Shown: positions 35,120 to 46,399, counted from the first letter of the stretch. The stretch is DNA of 64,000 nucleotides from Lepeophtheirus salmonis (GCF_016086655.4 NC_052138.2:37397403-37461402), one strand, 5' to 3'. Numbers and translations are program-made. The notes: generated by a model from the letters alone, not told the origin.

Positions 35120-36400
35120 TTGCCATCGTTCCTGGCGATTTAGTAAATGCCCGTAAGTCTTTTTGGCCTAGTTTGGGGTTCGTTATTGCTTCTGAAGATG
35201 AGCAACTTGAATAAATGTACAATTTTAGATAATTAATGTCGTTAACTGAATTTGTTTATCACTATTTTCATTCGCGTTATTTTAAATACGTATTTAAAAT
35301 AGTCTGGATTGACTTATTCGAACCCTTATAGTTGTAAAGAATTTTTTTTTTTTTTTTAAATATTTAGAGAATTTTATCTCTTGAGTTTTTTTGGTGATAT
35401 TAATAAAAATCAGTTAATTGCTTTAATCTCTAATACACAAAATACAATCCTCTTCATTATTTGAAATTTGCAAAAATAACTGTAACGCAAATAAATCCCC
35501 ATGCAACAATGTAACAGATATACAACTGATGCCATCGGAACTGGAGGTATACAAGAATTCATAATTGGTAACATTGATCCTAATCAAGTAATTAGAACCG
35601 GATTTATTCCCCCCAAAAAAACATTTTAAAGTCTTTTGCAAATTGCATATAAATAAGAATATAATCAAAAAATTAGACTTATTTATGAATTAAAATATGT
35701 TAATTATTGCATTTTTCTTCTCTTAATATGAAAAAAAAAACCTTCAAAATCTCTAAATGAAAATTTATAATAGAAAAGTTAAAAAATCACTGGGTGTTAA
35801 AACAACAAATTTCGATTTATTTAGATTATGGAAAATGAGAGACGTCACCTATCTAATATGATTTATAAAACTATGTAAAAGTAAACTTTTAGTGTGTACT
35901 ATCATTATGAATTATAAATCAATGTTTTCTGATTTACCAAACTTTTTTTTATTGTCTTTTCAAAAATAATGTAATTTTGTCGCACGGAAAAATTTCAGAA
36001 AACGCTCTGTAGTACCCTGTAGTCGTAACTACACACACCACCCAATATTTGAAATATTTAGATGCTATTTTGCAAGCCTGTGTCTAATTAGCTCCGGGCG
36101 TTTAAGCCAAAAGTATTGCTCTTGTTGCTAGTCTCCCCTGGATAATTTAATAATATGTAATTACAGAGTAAAGAGGTATGTAGTTTTTTGTTTTTTTAGC
36201 TATAAATCATAGATCTACTGGTACTGATAAGTTTTTTCTAATTCATTATTTTGAATTAGAAAAAAATTGAATAGAAGGAATGCAAAGTATATTTATGGTT
36301 AAAAAATCTTATTTTGTTTATAAAATTTCAAAATATGATGCAGAAAATCGTGTGTATTTTGAGCATGTTAAAAAAAACCCTGCAAATCAACATTGTAGCC
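35120..36400. other. AT-rich stretch with one copy of a dispersed repeat
   Basis: The segment 35835-35925 (GACGTCACCTATCTAATATG ... GTGTACTATCATTATGAA) is matched in the same orientation at 59935-60010. The rest has nothing recognised; a T-run lies at 35341-35356. Confidence 0.45.
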
Positions 36401-36404
36401 CTAA

Positions 36405-36580
36405 CAATTTGAAGAACATTTGAAGGAGTACAGCTTAGCTGTCATAACATTAGATTATATGAGATAGAAGCAGCTGTGACAAGGGATAAGGAAATAAACA
36501 AGGACATTAACAAGAACCACTAAAAATATCTATCCTCAATCTAACTCCGAGTCTAAAAATAAATTACAATTATAACTTCA
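36405..36580 (+). repeat. dispersed repeat R1, copy
   Basis: The blocks are GAAGGAGTACAGCTTAGCTG, then AGCAGCTGTGACAAGGGATA, ATATCTATCCTCAATCTAAC and TCCGAGTCTAAAAA with a TTACAATTATAACTTC tail. Confidence 0.65.
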
Positions 36581-36589
36581 CAACAAATC

Positions 36590-38870
36590 GTATACTTCTT
36601 TTATGTAGACACACGAGTTACATCACTAGATATAGACTAAGTTTTTTTTATAGCCTAAAATGATTATTGATTTGTTATAAAAGAATAACAAATTAATTGT
36701 CGCTGTACCGCAGTAAGACAATTTAGCAAGTTTTCAAAAAGTAGACTGGCCTGTTTGTTACTCTTAAGTTTATTTAAATTCTATGTACCAAATTCAGTAC
36801 ATACGACAGTAGAGGTTTAAGTCTTTTAGAAATGCAAGAGTGCAATTCAATGCATAATAAAAATGACATTTATGCAAGTACCCTTTATCTTTTACCTGTT
36901 TGATTCATATTTGCAGCTGGATATCATTCTAAAATTGCATTACTATCCATGGAATTTGTTAGGAGTATAGTTGACTTCGAAGCACATACACAAACACTCA
37001 CGTTTTTATGCAAGTACCAACGAGTATATACCTAGTAATAAAGTATTAACGATTCTTAGTTTCTCAAGGTCATATCTACGTACATGTTTGTATGCGAATA
37101 GTGTGCACAATTAACAGGTTTGTAGGTTGCTAAAATGATCATTTTTGCTTGCCAAACTATTTTGAGAGATGTTCATGTAATTATGGTATTATTTTATTAG
37201 ACTTTTTATGAAACATTGTTTATTTTATAGAATATTTGCATAAATATACTTATAACTTAAATAATCTAAATTTTGACAAGATTCTGCTCAATTTTATTTC
37301 GTTTGAATATAGAGCTGCATAATGACTCACCAATCTGATTAAACTTTTAAAATGATATTGATCCTATGTCGATCATCTAAGAAGTTTTCAATATACAAAT
37401 AAATGGTTTTTGAAATACATGCATTTAAATATTACACGACTCAGTAGAAAGTGTATCAGTCCACAAAATGCGACGTCTTGTCATGTTAAATCTTATGAAC
37501 GAGTCTAAATCGGAAGCAAAAGACGATCCATGGAACAATCTTTGACGCCATGATTATTAGATATGAGCGCTGTGCAAGTGACGTCTCTATTAATCAATTT
37601 CGATAAACTTATTATAATAATTAACATCAAATGGTTACAGGAATTTTAAATACTTTAATTAATAATAATGTGAAAATATTTTTATCGTGCTTGATTGATA
37701 CTTAAGGTTTTACTCACTGGAATTCAATAGTTGAAATGACCTAAAGTAATGCTTTCACAAAATTCAAAGTCTATGCAAGTCCGAAAAACGGCAGTCGTTA
37801 AGAGGCTGTTTTTGAATGAAATAAAACCACATTTCCCATCTAACTTTCTATTCTCTCTGTGTCCCTCTTCTTTTCTTCTCCCTCTGTCTGTTTTGTTCTA
37901 CCTTCATTCTTTGTTTCTATTCCTCTCTTTTCATCACTAAAATGCAGGCACCCTTTGCTAGTATATATGCATATAAAATAAATCTTTCTATATAATGAAT
38001 TATATCACGGTGCAGATAAGTTTTGCCCCCCCCCCCCTCAATGATGAAAGCTAGAAACGCCCCTCGTCACCAGTGTCATCAACTTAAAAGTAATTATAAT
38101 AATTTTTGTATAATAAAACTTATATTATACATCATTGATCAGGATTATTTATCGGAAACATTACTTGTAACAACCCTTTTATCAATATACTCAATGTGGA
38201 TCTCAATTCTAGAACAATACTAAACTGCATTAGTTACATAGTTTGAGAAAAAATCGTAGACACACTTTTTTTGCATTAACTCAACTTGATTCAACATAAA
38301 CCCGTTCTACATAGTCCTACAACAAAGTAAATGTCAAATTTCAACTAGGATTATTAAATTTTATGGGTCTCTTTTTTTTTGTACTTTATATCAAATTTTA
38401 TCTTGTAGTTATAGACGGATCAAAGTACTCATTAAAAAATAAGACTGTATGATAATTAGATGTCCTACATGTGAAGGTAAATATAAATTTAATATATATT
38501 CAATTTATAATTGTACTTCCTGAATGCATTTTTCTATAAAAATCATGTGTGTTACTAAAGTATTTGATAAATTTTATATTAATAAAGGTAGGTTTGTATG
38601 TCCGTTTGTCTAAACGGGGACTCATTTTTTAGTGTGGACTTAATATCCTAGAAATGTATGACTACTTGATTTAAAAAATAGCAATCTAGCAACGGATCTA
38701 ACTAACTAAACCTAGATACTTATGGCTAATTTAATGAAGTAGCACGCCAGGTAAGCTGTTTCTCTTCCAAACATTCATCAAAATATAATGTTACAAAATA
38801 ATTTTTGGTTTCATTTTATTTTCATACCAACAGGTCATATTTTTTACAGCCCTCCCTATAGATTCCAAAA
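36590..38870. other. AT-rich stretch with a pyrimidine tract
   Basis: No gene was recognised. A strand-asymmetric pyrimidine-rich tract lies at about 37840-37935, and a C-run at 38027-38037. The short open frames at 37749-37940 and 38023-38223 are products of these compositions. Confidence 0.4.
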
Positions 38871-38877
38871 AATTGAG

Positions 38878-39090
38878 ACAAAAGCAGCTTAGCTTCCATG
38901 ACGTGTTATTAGATTAGCAGTGTGCAGCTATGAGGGAAGGAAAATTGGTAAACAAAAATCCAACTCAGTATATAGCAAATACAATACAAAAGAATTACTG
39001 GAATGTCGATTCTCTATTCTACTCTGAGTCAACCAAAGTCTTGTCCTTGGGACTCCTCAACAACCCCTCAGGGTTACACTTTGCAGGGAC
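38878..39090 (+). repeat. dispersed repeat R1, copy (left of a convergent pair)
   Basis: The blocks are AAAGCAGCTTAGCTTCCATG, then GTGCAGCTATGAGGGAAGG, CAACTCAGTATATAGCAAA and CTATTCTACTCTGAGTCAAC. A second R1 in the opposite orientation lies at 39410-39570, about 320 bases away. The 92-codon open frame 38930-39208 lies over this copy and is not considered a gene. Confidence 0.65.
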
Positions 39091-39409
39091 ACTAATGGTT
39101 ACTTTATTTAGGTACGTTACAAAATGCGGATTTACTAATAAGCGAGTTTTTGTTGCAGTTAGTACCAATCTGGACAGAGTTTTGTGTTTTCTAAAGTTAA
39201 TATCATAAATATTTCATATTTGAAAAGAGAACATTGGAGTGATCTACTGAGATGCTGATCTTTAACATTTTTAGCTCATTTGTTTTCCGTTTTTTTTTTT
39301 TTTGGGAATTGGTAATCCAAAGAATTAATTTTTTTACAAATTGTTGTCATTATTATTTTGCCTCAGGAGTGAACCTCCTTTTTCCCTACAAGATATGATG
39401 TAGTGTTAT

Positions 39410-39570
39410 AATTGTAAATCCTTGTGAACTTAGAGTAGAATTGATGATCGGCATCGGAGTAATTCTTGCCTAGGTATGTTCCTGTTTATTTCCTTCTCCC
39501 CCTCCATCCTCTTCACAGCTAAATGTAGCTGATATAATGAAACGTCATGACAACTAAATTACTCTCTTTC
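39410..39570 (-). repeat. dispersed repeat R1, copy (right of a convergent pair)
   Basis: On the plus strand the inverse blocks appear: GAACTTAGAGTAGAATTGA, then ATGATCGGCATCGGAGTAA, CTTCACAGCTAAATGTAGCT and AAACGTCATGACAACTAAAT. Together with 38878-39090 it forms an imperfect inverted pair. Confidence 0.65.
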
Positions 39571-39640
39571 AAAGATTAATCAAATTGATAGGGCTATCAT
39601 GTTGGTTTGCAAGGTTTTTTTTTTTTTTTAATGTTCATTT

Positions 39641-39846
39641 TTTAGGTTAGAATGAGTTGCACTGATTAAGTATAAGTAAACATTAAAGTATTGAATTTAC
39701 TCCATTTGATCTAGGAATCTTCTTTGAAGTCCATATATTACATCAAGTATGTTTTGCTTTCTACAAATTACCAGGCACGAACCTACGCAAATTGAGTTAA
39801 AGAGAATAACTTTTTTCAAGCGCGTTGTCCATTGAACTATGTTTTG
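39641..39846 (-). mobile_element. tRNA-derived SINE, copy 5
   Basis: The clearest head in the window: minus-strand CATAGTTCAATGGACAACGC (box A region) near 39842 and TGCGTAGGTTCGTGCCTGG (box B region) near 39790-39770. The body and the GAATGAGTTGCACTGATTAA tail (plus-strand left edge) agree with copies 2 and 3. It may have been transcribed by RNA polymerase III; no functional tRNA can be folded from the head by eye. Confidence 0.75.
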
Positions 39847-40094
39847 TTGTTTAACATATCCAAAATACAAACAATTTTCATCACTTTCCATCTTTTTGTC
39901 TGCTGAGAACTCATTTTTGTGTAAGTGCTTAATTTTTTAGAACTATGTGACTAAAGTATCTTCGAAATATCAGTGTAGCAATGTGTATTTGTAGCTAAAG
40001 TTCAGTGCATAAAATAAAAAAAGAAAAGAAAAGAGGACTATATATAATCTTAAAAAAAGGTATTATTAATTTTCTAAAGTTGTTATTATAGTAG

Positions 40095-40795
40095 TAGGTC
40101 AAAACGTCGACCGACAACATTTGGAATGGACAAAACGTCGACCGGAAGATATTACATTTCAAAAGATAACAAACTATTTCAACGACATTTTACTCAAGAC
40201 ATTACCAGCCCGAGATATTTACCCCACCACACCTACATAAACTAACAGTCAGATACCCTACCAATCCCCCATTTATACCTCGAAATTTTGGACTATTTCG
40301 GGTACCGCCGGTCCTCAAAATGAAATGAAACCCGAAGCAATCTCAAATTTCGGGGCCTTTTCGGGGTGTAAATAGATTTGGGATAAATTTAAATAGTGGC
40401 AGTGGGTTTCATCCCATTTTGGGGCCAGGCCATACCCGAAAACAGCTCAAACATTTGGGGGGGGTACATAAGGGTTGTGAGGGGCTCTTAGTGGTTGCTT
40501 AAATAGTGGCAGTAGGTTTCATCCCATTTTGGGACACGGCGGTGATTGAAAACACCCCCAAGGATTGGGGATTGGGAGGGCCTCTTAATGGGAGTTTATA
40601 TACAAATGATGTTTTTGGGTTATGTTTCAGGCGGGAAATGTCGGAATGCTATATATTGCAACACCATTTGGAGTAGCCCTTCATTATATATTCTAGATTT
40701 AGTCGACGTTTTGTCTGGTTGACGTTTTGTCTATTCGACGTTTAGTCAATTTGACGTTTTGTCCGTCCGACGTTTCGTCGGCCGACGAAACGTCG
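40095..40795. mobile_element. candidate DNA element with inverted ends built from GTCGACGTTTTGTC-type units
   Basis: The left end has GTCAAAACGTCGACCGAC (about 40098) and GGACAAAACGTCGACCGG (about 40133). The right end has five to six inverse units between 40700 and 40795: GTCGACGTTTTGTCTGG, TTGACGTTTTGTCTATT, CGACGTTTAGTC, TTGACGTTTTGTCCGTC, CGACGTTTCGTCGGCC and GACGAAACGTCG. The interior (40260-40620) is GC-richer than the window, with an imperfect direct repeat of about 110 bases (AAATAGTGGCAGTGGGTTTC at 40392 and AAATAGTGGCAGTAGGTTTC at 40500). No transposase was recognised. It appears to interrupt an R1 copy. Confidence 0.6.
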
Positions 40796-40796
40796 C

Positions 40797-40950
40797 TGTT
40801 GAACTTAAAGTAGAATAGAAGATCGAACACAGAGTATTCCTGCCAATGTCCTTAATTTATACGAACTGAAACTTATGTTTATTACCTTCATCTAATAGCT
40901 AATTTAATGAAGCGTTCTGACAGCTTAGATACTTTCCATCTAAACATTTT
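40797..40950 (-). repeat. dispersed repeat R1, copy interrupted by the GTCGAC element
   Basis: Inverse R1 blocks run from GTTGAACTTAAAGTAGAATA to AATTTAATGAAGCGTTCTGA and CTTTCCATCTAAACATT. The missing outer part of the R1 tail (an inverse ATAATTATAACTT-like stretch) is present on the other side of the GTCGAC element at about 40075-40090, which suggests insertion into a pre-existing R1. Confidence 0.55.
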
Positions 40951-40959
40951 TTAAATTGT

Positions 40960-41440
40960 CATAAACACCCCTTCCATATTAGGTTACTTTTATAGTATAT
41001 ACCAAAAATGCATACGATTTACAACGTAAGTATGATTCAAGTATAAAGTTGCAATTTATTGAGACTCCAGATATAGTCTACAGCTTTTATAGGACAATAA
41101 AAAATAAACATACCATTATTATATATACAATGACTTATTGATGAATGTTGCAATGTGTTTGTGTAATTACTAAGAAAAAAAAGGACATTTGGATAGTTAT
41201 TATTGAAGGTATACGTCATATAAAAAAATGCCAAGTAATAGAGACGCAAATAATAATGTTATATTTTAATTTAGAAAATGTCTTGAATTAATTTTTTCTT
41301 TTATTTTAAATTGAAAAAAATTTTAACCCCGGTTTGAAACTTGAAACTTACACACATGGAAAGAAAATAGCTCGTCATTCTTGAATTATACATTTAACAA
41401 AAATAATCATTGATCTTTTGCTGATAAACAGCCTTTGTCA
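40960..41440. other. AT-rich stretch, nothing recognised
   Basis: The minus-strand open frame 41037-41249 is AT-driven and without recognised motif. Confidence 0.4.
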
Positions 41441-41447
41441 AATTGAT

Positions 41448-41943
41448 TTATTCTATTTGACCGCCGACGAGGCTCTTACGAAAAGAGTTGCAAGTATTAC
41501 GAATGTCAACCCACTCCTTGTCGTCAGAGGCCTTCATGTCTTCAACGGTCGGGTACCAAATTCTACAGGCCCACCTTTCGATATGAAGCTAGAAATAAAA
41601 ATCATGGGAATTGACATCTTAATTGGCCACATTCTCTTGTCCTTGAAAGCCATGTTGTTAACTAAGAAGCTTTGAGTAATTTTCGCAGTGGGGGTGGGGG
41701 CTGATCTTTCTGAAAGAACACGTAACCCTTGGCGAAATTTTCTTGGAACCAGGGGATCAGGTTAGCCTTGAAAATGTCGATTTATATGACTACCGCGAGT
41801 CGGAAACCCTACGGGAATCAGATCAGACTGTCATTGAGATCATCTGCACTAATGATTCCCGTCAGCCTGGCTACCTCCATTGGAGTGTGACCCTCACGAA
41901 GAAATGTTGATTCCCGAAGCCTTGAATCTCGCTGCGGTGACAT
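41448..41943 (-). pseudogene. mariner-like transposase remnant, N-terminus joined to catalytic and C-terminal parts
   Basis: The start is the ATG at 41943: MSPQRDSRLRESTFLREGH then TPMEVARLTGI, a helix-turn-helix-like opening of about 45 codons ending at a stop. It passes to FKANLIPWFQENFAKGYVFF and QKDQPPP (second Asp region, with QQDGAP decayed to QKDQPP). The SPDLNP box is lost. The tail reads VEDMKASDDKEWVDI, CNSFRKSLVGGQIE with a stop at 41448. Frame changes separate the blocks. Most of the DNA-binding domain and the first catalytic Asp are deleted. No TIRs were confirmed. The plus-strand open frame 41418-41675 is a shadow. Confidence 0.7.
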
Positions 41944-41989
41944 TTCTCTTCAGATTTAAAAAAATCACAAAGCAGAAGGTTCTTGAGAT

Positions 41990-43290
41990 ACATGGCTAAC
42001 AATACAATTATAGACAGTTCGAATTTCCTGATAGGAGACCTCCCAAATCAATATAATACAAGTGTGTAAGTTTCAAGTTTCCACCTGGTATATTACATAA
42101 TGTAGAAAATAGTTCCCGTTAATTTTTTCAAACATATTAGACACGGATAATTATCCTTATGACTCCAGTAGAACAGGATATTTTAATAGCCTAAAATATT
42201 TTGTTATATACAGGCCTTGGCAGTCGTTAAAATATGCCAACAGCCAGCAGGGATAGCCAATAATAAATTACTAGCCCAGTGAAAAAAATTGGTAGCCCAG
42301 AATACCAAAAATATTAAATCATTTTTAGACTAGTAAAGGACTAGAATCAAGGTACTTATGTTTTCAATAACGTAAGGTTTGTGAATATCAAGAAGAAAGT
42401 AATCTATTTTCTGTGAATATATACTTGATAAAAAATACAACTAAAAAATTGAACTTGTAATGCAATAATTATTAATCATGCTCTAGAGAAATTAAATTTT
42501 TATTCAATGTAACATATCCTTTAAATTCTTGATTTCGAAGTAGTAACCTGCATTGCTTGCCTCATTTTCATCACAATCCGAATTCTGTAAAAATGGGAAA
42601 TTTGGCGTTGAAAGATATATTTTACTTAATAAATCCATAATATTTGTTGTCAATGACTATTCGACGTATAAAACGTTGACACAAGGTAATGTTTATGATT
42701 TAAAACCAAAATTACCTGTCCATAGGCAGTATTTAAGTAGTTTAAATCCTAATTTTATCAAGGGTTTTATATCTATGATTTTGTCTGTTAATATCAGGAT
42801 CACTGAAGAAATTTACTCTGTTTCCATGATGTTTAAGATCACTCAGGATGCGTTTACAGCCCTAGAGAAAAGTATATTTTGTACTTGACAAAGCAATTGT
42901 TGTTTCTAAAGGTTTACTAGAGTTTACTGGCATCAATTGTTGGGGCTCTTGACTACATTCTTTATAGACTGTATCTGTTTCAAATAACCCTATATAATAT
43001 TATGAAGATGCTTCATTAACATTTTCAGTGAGAGTATCAAAGCCTTTCTTTTCCATTTTTTTAGCATAGTTGTGCTCTTAATATTTAGTATTATTTATCA
43101 ATGTCATATCTAAGGACCAAGATTAATGTAGTAAACACAATCCATTTTTGTACTTGTATGCTTGTATAATGTATGTAGGTATAAAGTATACCTACATAAC
43201 TCTTCATTTACAATCTTATTCTTTTTATGAATAATGAGCCGAAAATTAACTATAGAAAAAAAATGAAAATCAACATAGATTTTCAGATAG
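41990..43290. other. mostly unassigned stretch
   Basis: No gene was recognised apart from an open frame described separately (42553-42888). The patch 42210-42320 with two 'agcccag' blocks (AATAAATTACTAGCCCAGTG) resembles the end of a transposon but has no partner. Confidence 0.35.
42553..42888 (+). other. unassigned open frame, 111 codons
   Basis: After excluding shadows of transposases and pieces of decayed genes, this is the longest unexplained open frame in the window. It opens MLASFSSQSEFCKNGKFGVE and ends IFCT. It has no recognised motif, signal peptide or membrane segment, and no supporting splice or promoter context. Composition is unremarkable. It may be chance, a single exon, or a piece of an unknown element. 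Confidence 0.2.
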
Positions 43291-43294
43291 TTTA

Positions 43295-43475
43295 AAGAAT
43301 GTTTTAGATGAGAGCAACCTAGCTACCATGACGTGTAATGAAATTAGCTGGGAGCAGTTATGAGATGAAAGACATCAACACACACCCTCACTTCATATCT
43401 AGCAATGATAAAGTCAGAAAATACTCCAATCCCGACACTCAATTCTACTCTGAGTCCAGCAAGGAATTATGCTAA
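43295..43475 (+). repeat. dispersed repeat R1, copy
   Basis: One of the best preserved copies: GAATGTTTTAGATGAGAGCA, TAGCTACCATGACGTGTAAT, GCTGGGAGCAGTTATGAGAT, CTAGCAATGATAAAGTCAG and TCAATTCTACTCTGAGTCCA. It serves as a reference for the others. Confidence 0.7.
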
Positions 43476-44084
43476 CCATTAGGCTGGGTCATACTTCTCA
43501 TTTTTTCGAAAATCAAAAACCTGTAGTATTTTTTAACTGTGTTTTTTAACGTAGATCTCCAAAATATACGTTTTAATACGATATAATAACCCTAAGGTTA
43601 TTATATTATTGAAAATTAGAGAAAATGCGAGTTTTTCTATATTTTCGAGTACTGGCTTTCTTTATGCAATTTATAGGTATTGATATTTAGGGAATATCTT
43701 TATATTTATTATGCTTAATTATGATTTTTATACGTAAATATACGATTTGATGATGAAAATATAAAAGTCATAATTGAACACAATTAGTAGTTTAAGTTAA
43801 CTTTTAAATATTTTATAAATCCTTATGAACATACATACATAATAATTGAGTCATGAATCAATTTAATAAAACGTAAATCATTGAAAACAAATAAGATTAG
43901 AAGAGTGCAGGAGAAGTTGACAAAAAAGATGAGGGACCAGCTGGAGAAGAAGTTTCCAGAAACTTCTCATTTTTTTTGCAAAGCTACCAACGTTTTCGAT
44001 ACTATATTCTTGGGCTTGAGCATAACTTTAATTAATCTTCTTTACCCCAACCTTGCTTCCCTTGATTAATGCTGACGTTATTTC

Positions 44085-44220
44085 TGTCAGGGTTGTGACT
44101 GAAACATTTTCTTGACGGCAGAATCAACAACATTTGGGGTTTTAAGAACATCATTTGGACAGAAACCTGAAGCTCTAAATTTAACAATTGGACATTGTCT
44201 TCACCTTGGGTCAAAGTTGA
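44085..44220 (-). pseudogene. possible mariner N-terminal helix-turn-helix fragment
   Basis: One minus-strand frame reads PIVKFRASGFCPNDVLKTPN then VVDSAVKKMFQSQP. This resembles the first helix-turn-helix of mariner-type transposases (IVKLRxxGxxPxDIxKxLNVxxSTVY). A stop follows at about 44090. No further domain was recognised, so the call rests on one motif. Confidence 0.4.
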
Positions 44221-44382
44221 GGGGTACAAAATATAACATAGAGATAACAAAGAACAATTGATGTTTATATGAGATAAGACCGATCGAAAATAGGATTATG
44301 TCAACGCTAGATATTCGGTCATTCTTTATAAAATTCTGGTTTTAGCTTCAATATATCAAACCTCAATACTATGTTAATGGTC

Positions 44383-44545
44383 AACAAGATTGAAAGCGGT
44401 TGGGCAGAGCGATCATCCTAGCGGATATATTAAAAATCAAGAAAGCTGAGACACATATCTATTTATAATATTAATTTTGTTGAAATAATATTGTTAATTA
44501 ATAAATGATGTCTTGTTGAAGTTTAAAATTCAAAGTGTTCAGTTT
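44383..44545 (+). pseudogene. mariner C-terminus and 3' flank, same family as 13813-14400
   Basis: With one frame, the plus strand reads RLKAVGQSDHPSGYIKN, a decayed version of the RLEAIIAxxGxYIN ending. The following approximately 100 bases (CACATATCTATTTATAATAT ... AAATTCAAAGTGTTCA) match 14305-14400 block for block. It abuts the opposed mariner at 44545. Confidence 0.6.
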
Positions 44546-45479
44546 TTGACGATTGGTATCTCTTTCAGCCCTTCCCCACATATAAAAGTCCAAGGGGTTG
44601 ACCTTTTGGTCCTGGGAAAAGTTTTTTTCATCTGAGTAAAAGATGAGGATGTCTTTCGTGGGTGGCTTTTTTGAACTTCATCAGCAGCTTCTTGGCCTTG
44701 TCAAATGTTTGATCGCAGTGCTCATGAACTGGCCTATCCGTAATGCATATGACTAATATCTTATATCCTCCCTCACAATCTTATTTATTCAGGTGTGAGA
44801 CATACCCCAACTCCCTGGAAATTGAGCTGATGGACCTGCCAGGGGCCTCCTTGATGAGAGTCTGAAAGAAGTTCACAATATCAACATCATAAGTATCAGA
44901 ATGACGCCTGTGAGTGTTTCTTTTTACGTCAAACTCTTAAGGGTCCCCTTCCTTCTCACAGTATTCATCATAAATGCGCCTGAAGTTCCTCACAGTGTTG
45001 AAAGACAAGTTGTTAAACTGGGCAATCTCCTCGCTGGTCCTTTGTGTGAGAAATCCACACACTATAGATCTACAAATTGCCTCCTACAGATTCCCGTTCT
45101 TAGTTGAGCGATTTGTTTGTTTTGATTATGTAGCTTCTGAAAACCGACTATCAGCTGATTAACATAGTTAGCCAGTCTTGCCTTATTCATGGATAGATAT
45201 TGCAGTTTTAAAAACGGGCGTTAGTAGCGTTTTCACCTTGTATATGACAACATTCTCTGCAGCCTTCTCGTGACTGGCACTGGCTTGAGGGAGATTATAC
45301 ACGCGTTGGCTTTTTCGTTGTTGCTACGACATTTTTACACTAAGAGACGTGGAATAAAAACTAAACTTGTTTATTTTTGTTTCAGCTATCTCATTGTTGC
45401 GTAATGAAACCTCGTAATTACGAATAGCTGCAATACAATCATAATCAAAAGCGACATCAAGTTTTAGATTTCCACTCTG
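44545..45479 (-). mobile_element. mariner relic with 5' TIR and internal deletion (minus strand)
   Basis: The 5' end is at 45479, followed by TA (45480-45481). Inverted it reads CAGAGTGGAAATCTAAAAC, similar to the TIR starts at 51271 and 63561. The transposase runs from about 45320: SEEIAQFNNLSFNTVRNFRR (helix-turn-helix), RRHSDTYDVDIVNFFQTLIK, APGRSISSISRELG, KAKKLLMKFKKATHERHPH and a frame-shifted form of FSDEKxFxQDQKVN with the first Asp. It then jumps directly to PLDFYMWGRAERDTNRQK, which belongs after the third Asp. The middle of the catalytic domain is therefore deleted, with the junction at about 44600. Confidence 0.75.
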
Positions 45480-45489
45480 TATATCATAA

Positions 45490-45935
45490 ATTGGTTATAG
45501 TATTCTGGATTTGAATCAGCAGAAAAGGCACATGTCTGCTCAGGTTGGTGGTCTACTATAAGTTTTAAAGTAGTGAAACGCGATTTTTAGCTTGAGTAGA
45601 TTCCTGGTCGTACTGATTTCACTTTATTTGATAACACAGATCACTTCACGTCTTTAGTTTTTGTTATTTTCCCTCATGACATATACAACTTGTTTTTTCC
45701 TTCACAGAATTACTCTTCTTAACAAAGTTAAAATTGTGAGTTTATGGAGGTTGTACAGTAAGTTATGCAGTGATATTCAAATGCACTCAACCCCTTGAAG
45801 GCAAAAGATTATTGAATAGAACACTTCTTTAAAAAAAATAATGATCACAAGGTCTTTATTTCTCCACTTTATTTATAGCATTGGTTGGCTATAGTTTCAT
45901 TACAGAAAAGTAATTATAAATAAATATGACGCATT
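45490..45935. other. unassigned stretch
   Basis: Nothing was recognised between the mariner end and the first R2 copy. Confidence 0.35.
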
Positions 45936-45939
45936 TATA

Positions 45940-46390
45940 ACATTTTCCCGTGACTTCGGCTTAGGTAATGTTAGCCATTTTGGTGGTGTAAACAATCAAG
46001 ATTTATATCAATAAAACTCCTTTTTTCAATAATATTAAGGAAAATAGTGACCTATTGGATATCCAAATAGGACTAACAAACAAAAAGAACATAAAGCTGA
46101 CTGCTTTTTAAAAATATATTCCTCTATTGTCTAGTTTTGTAATATATTTGACACTCAAATATACTACAAAATATGTTATCCCATCGTTATACAATCTTAT
46201 TTCCATACTGTATATAAATATTAACTCTAACAATGGAAAAAAATAAGACATTTTTCACTTGGAGTCATACTTTTCTCGTCCCTAATCGACCCATAAAAAA
46301 AATATATATGATAAATCTAACCATTTTTAGGTATTTTCAGTAGATATTACCTTGAATTAATTCAAAAATCATAGACATCAAGTAGTATAC
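45940..46390 (+). repeat. dispersed repeat R2, copy 1
   Basis: R2 is recognised by an ordered series: CCGTGACTTCGGCTTAGG, TTAGCCATTTTGG, ATACAATCTTATTTCCATAC, TCTCGTCCCTAATCG and TAGATATTACCTTGA. The same order, diverged, recurs at 48855-49190 and, for the second half, at 50440-50620. Confidence 0.5.
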
Positions 46391-46399
46391 AATACAGAC

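Noticed and set aside
39760..39846. A tRNA gene in the SINE heads
   Set aside because: Box A and box B-like blocks exist, but the acceptor stem and anticodon arm do not pair by eye and the sequence runs on into the shared SINE body.
40700..40795. A cluster of regulatory ACGT/GTCGAC sites
   Set aside because: The inverse units at the left end and the insertion into R1 make a transposon terminus the better explanation.
43881..44069. Open frame with a lysine-rich, coiled-coil-like start (MKTNKIRRVQEKLTKKMRDQ)
   Set aside because: It is short, AT/A-rich and overlaps a minus-strand region that resembles a mariner N-terminus; there is no supporting similarity.
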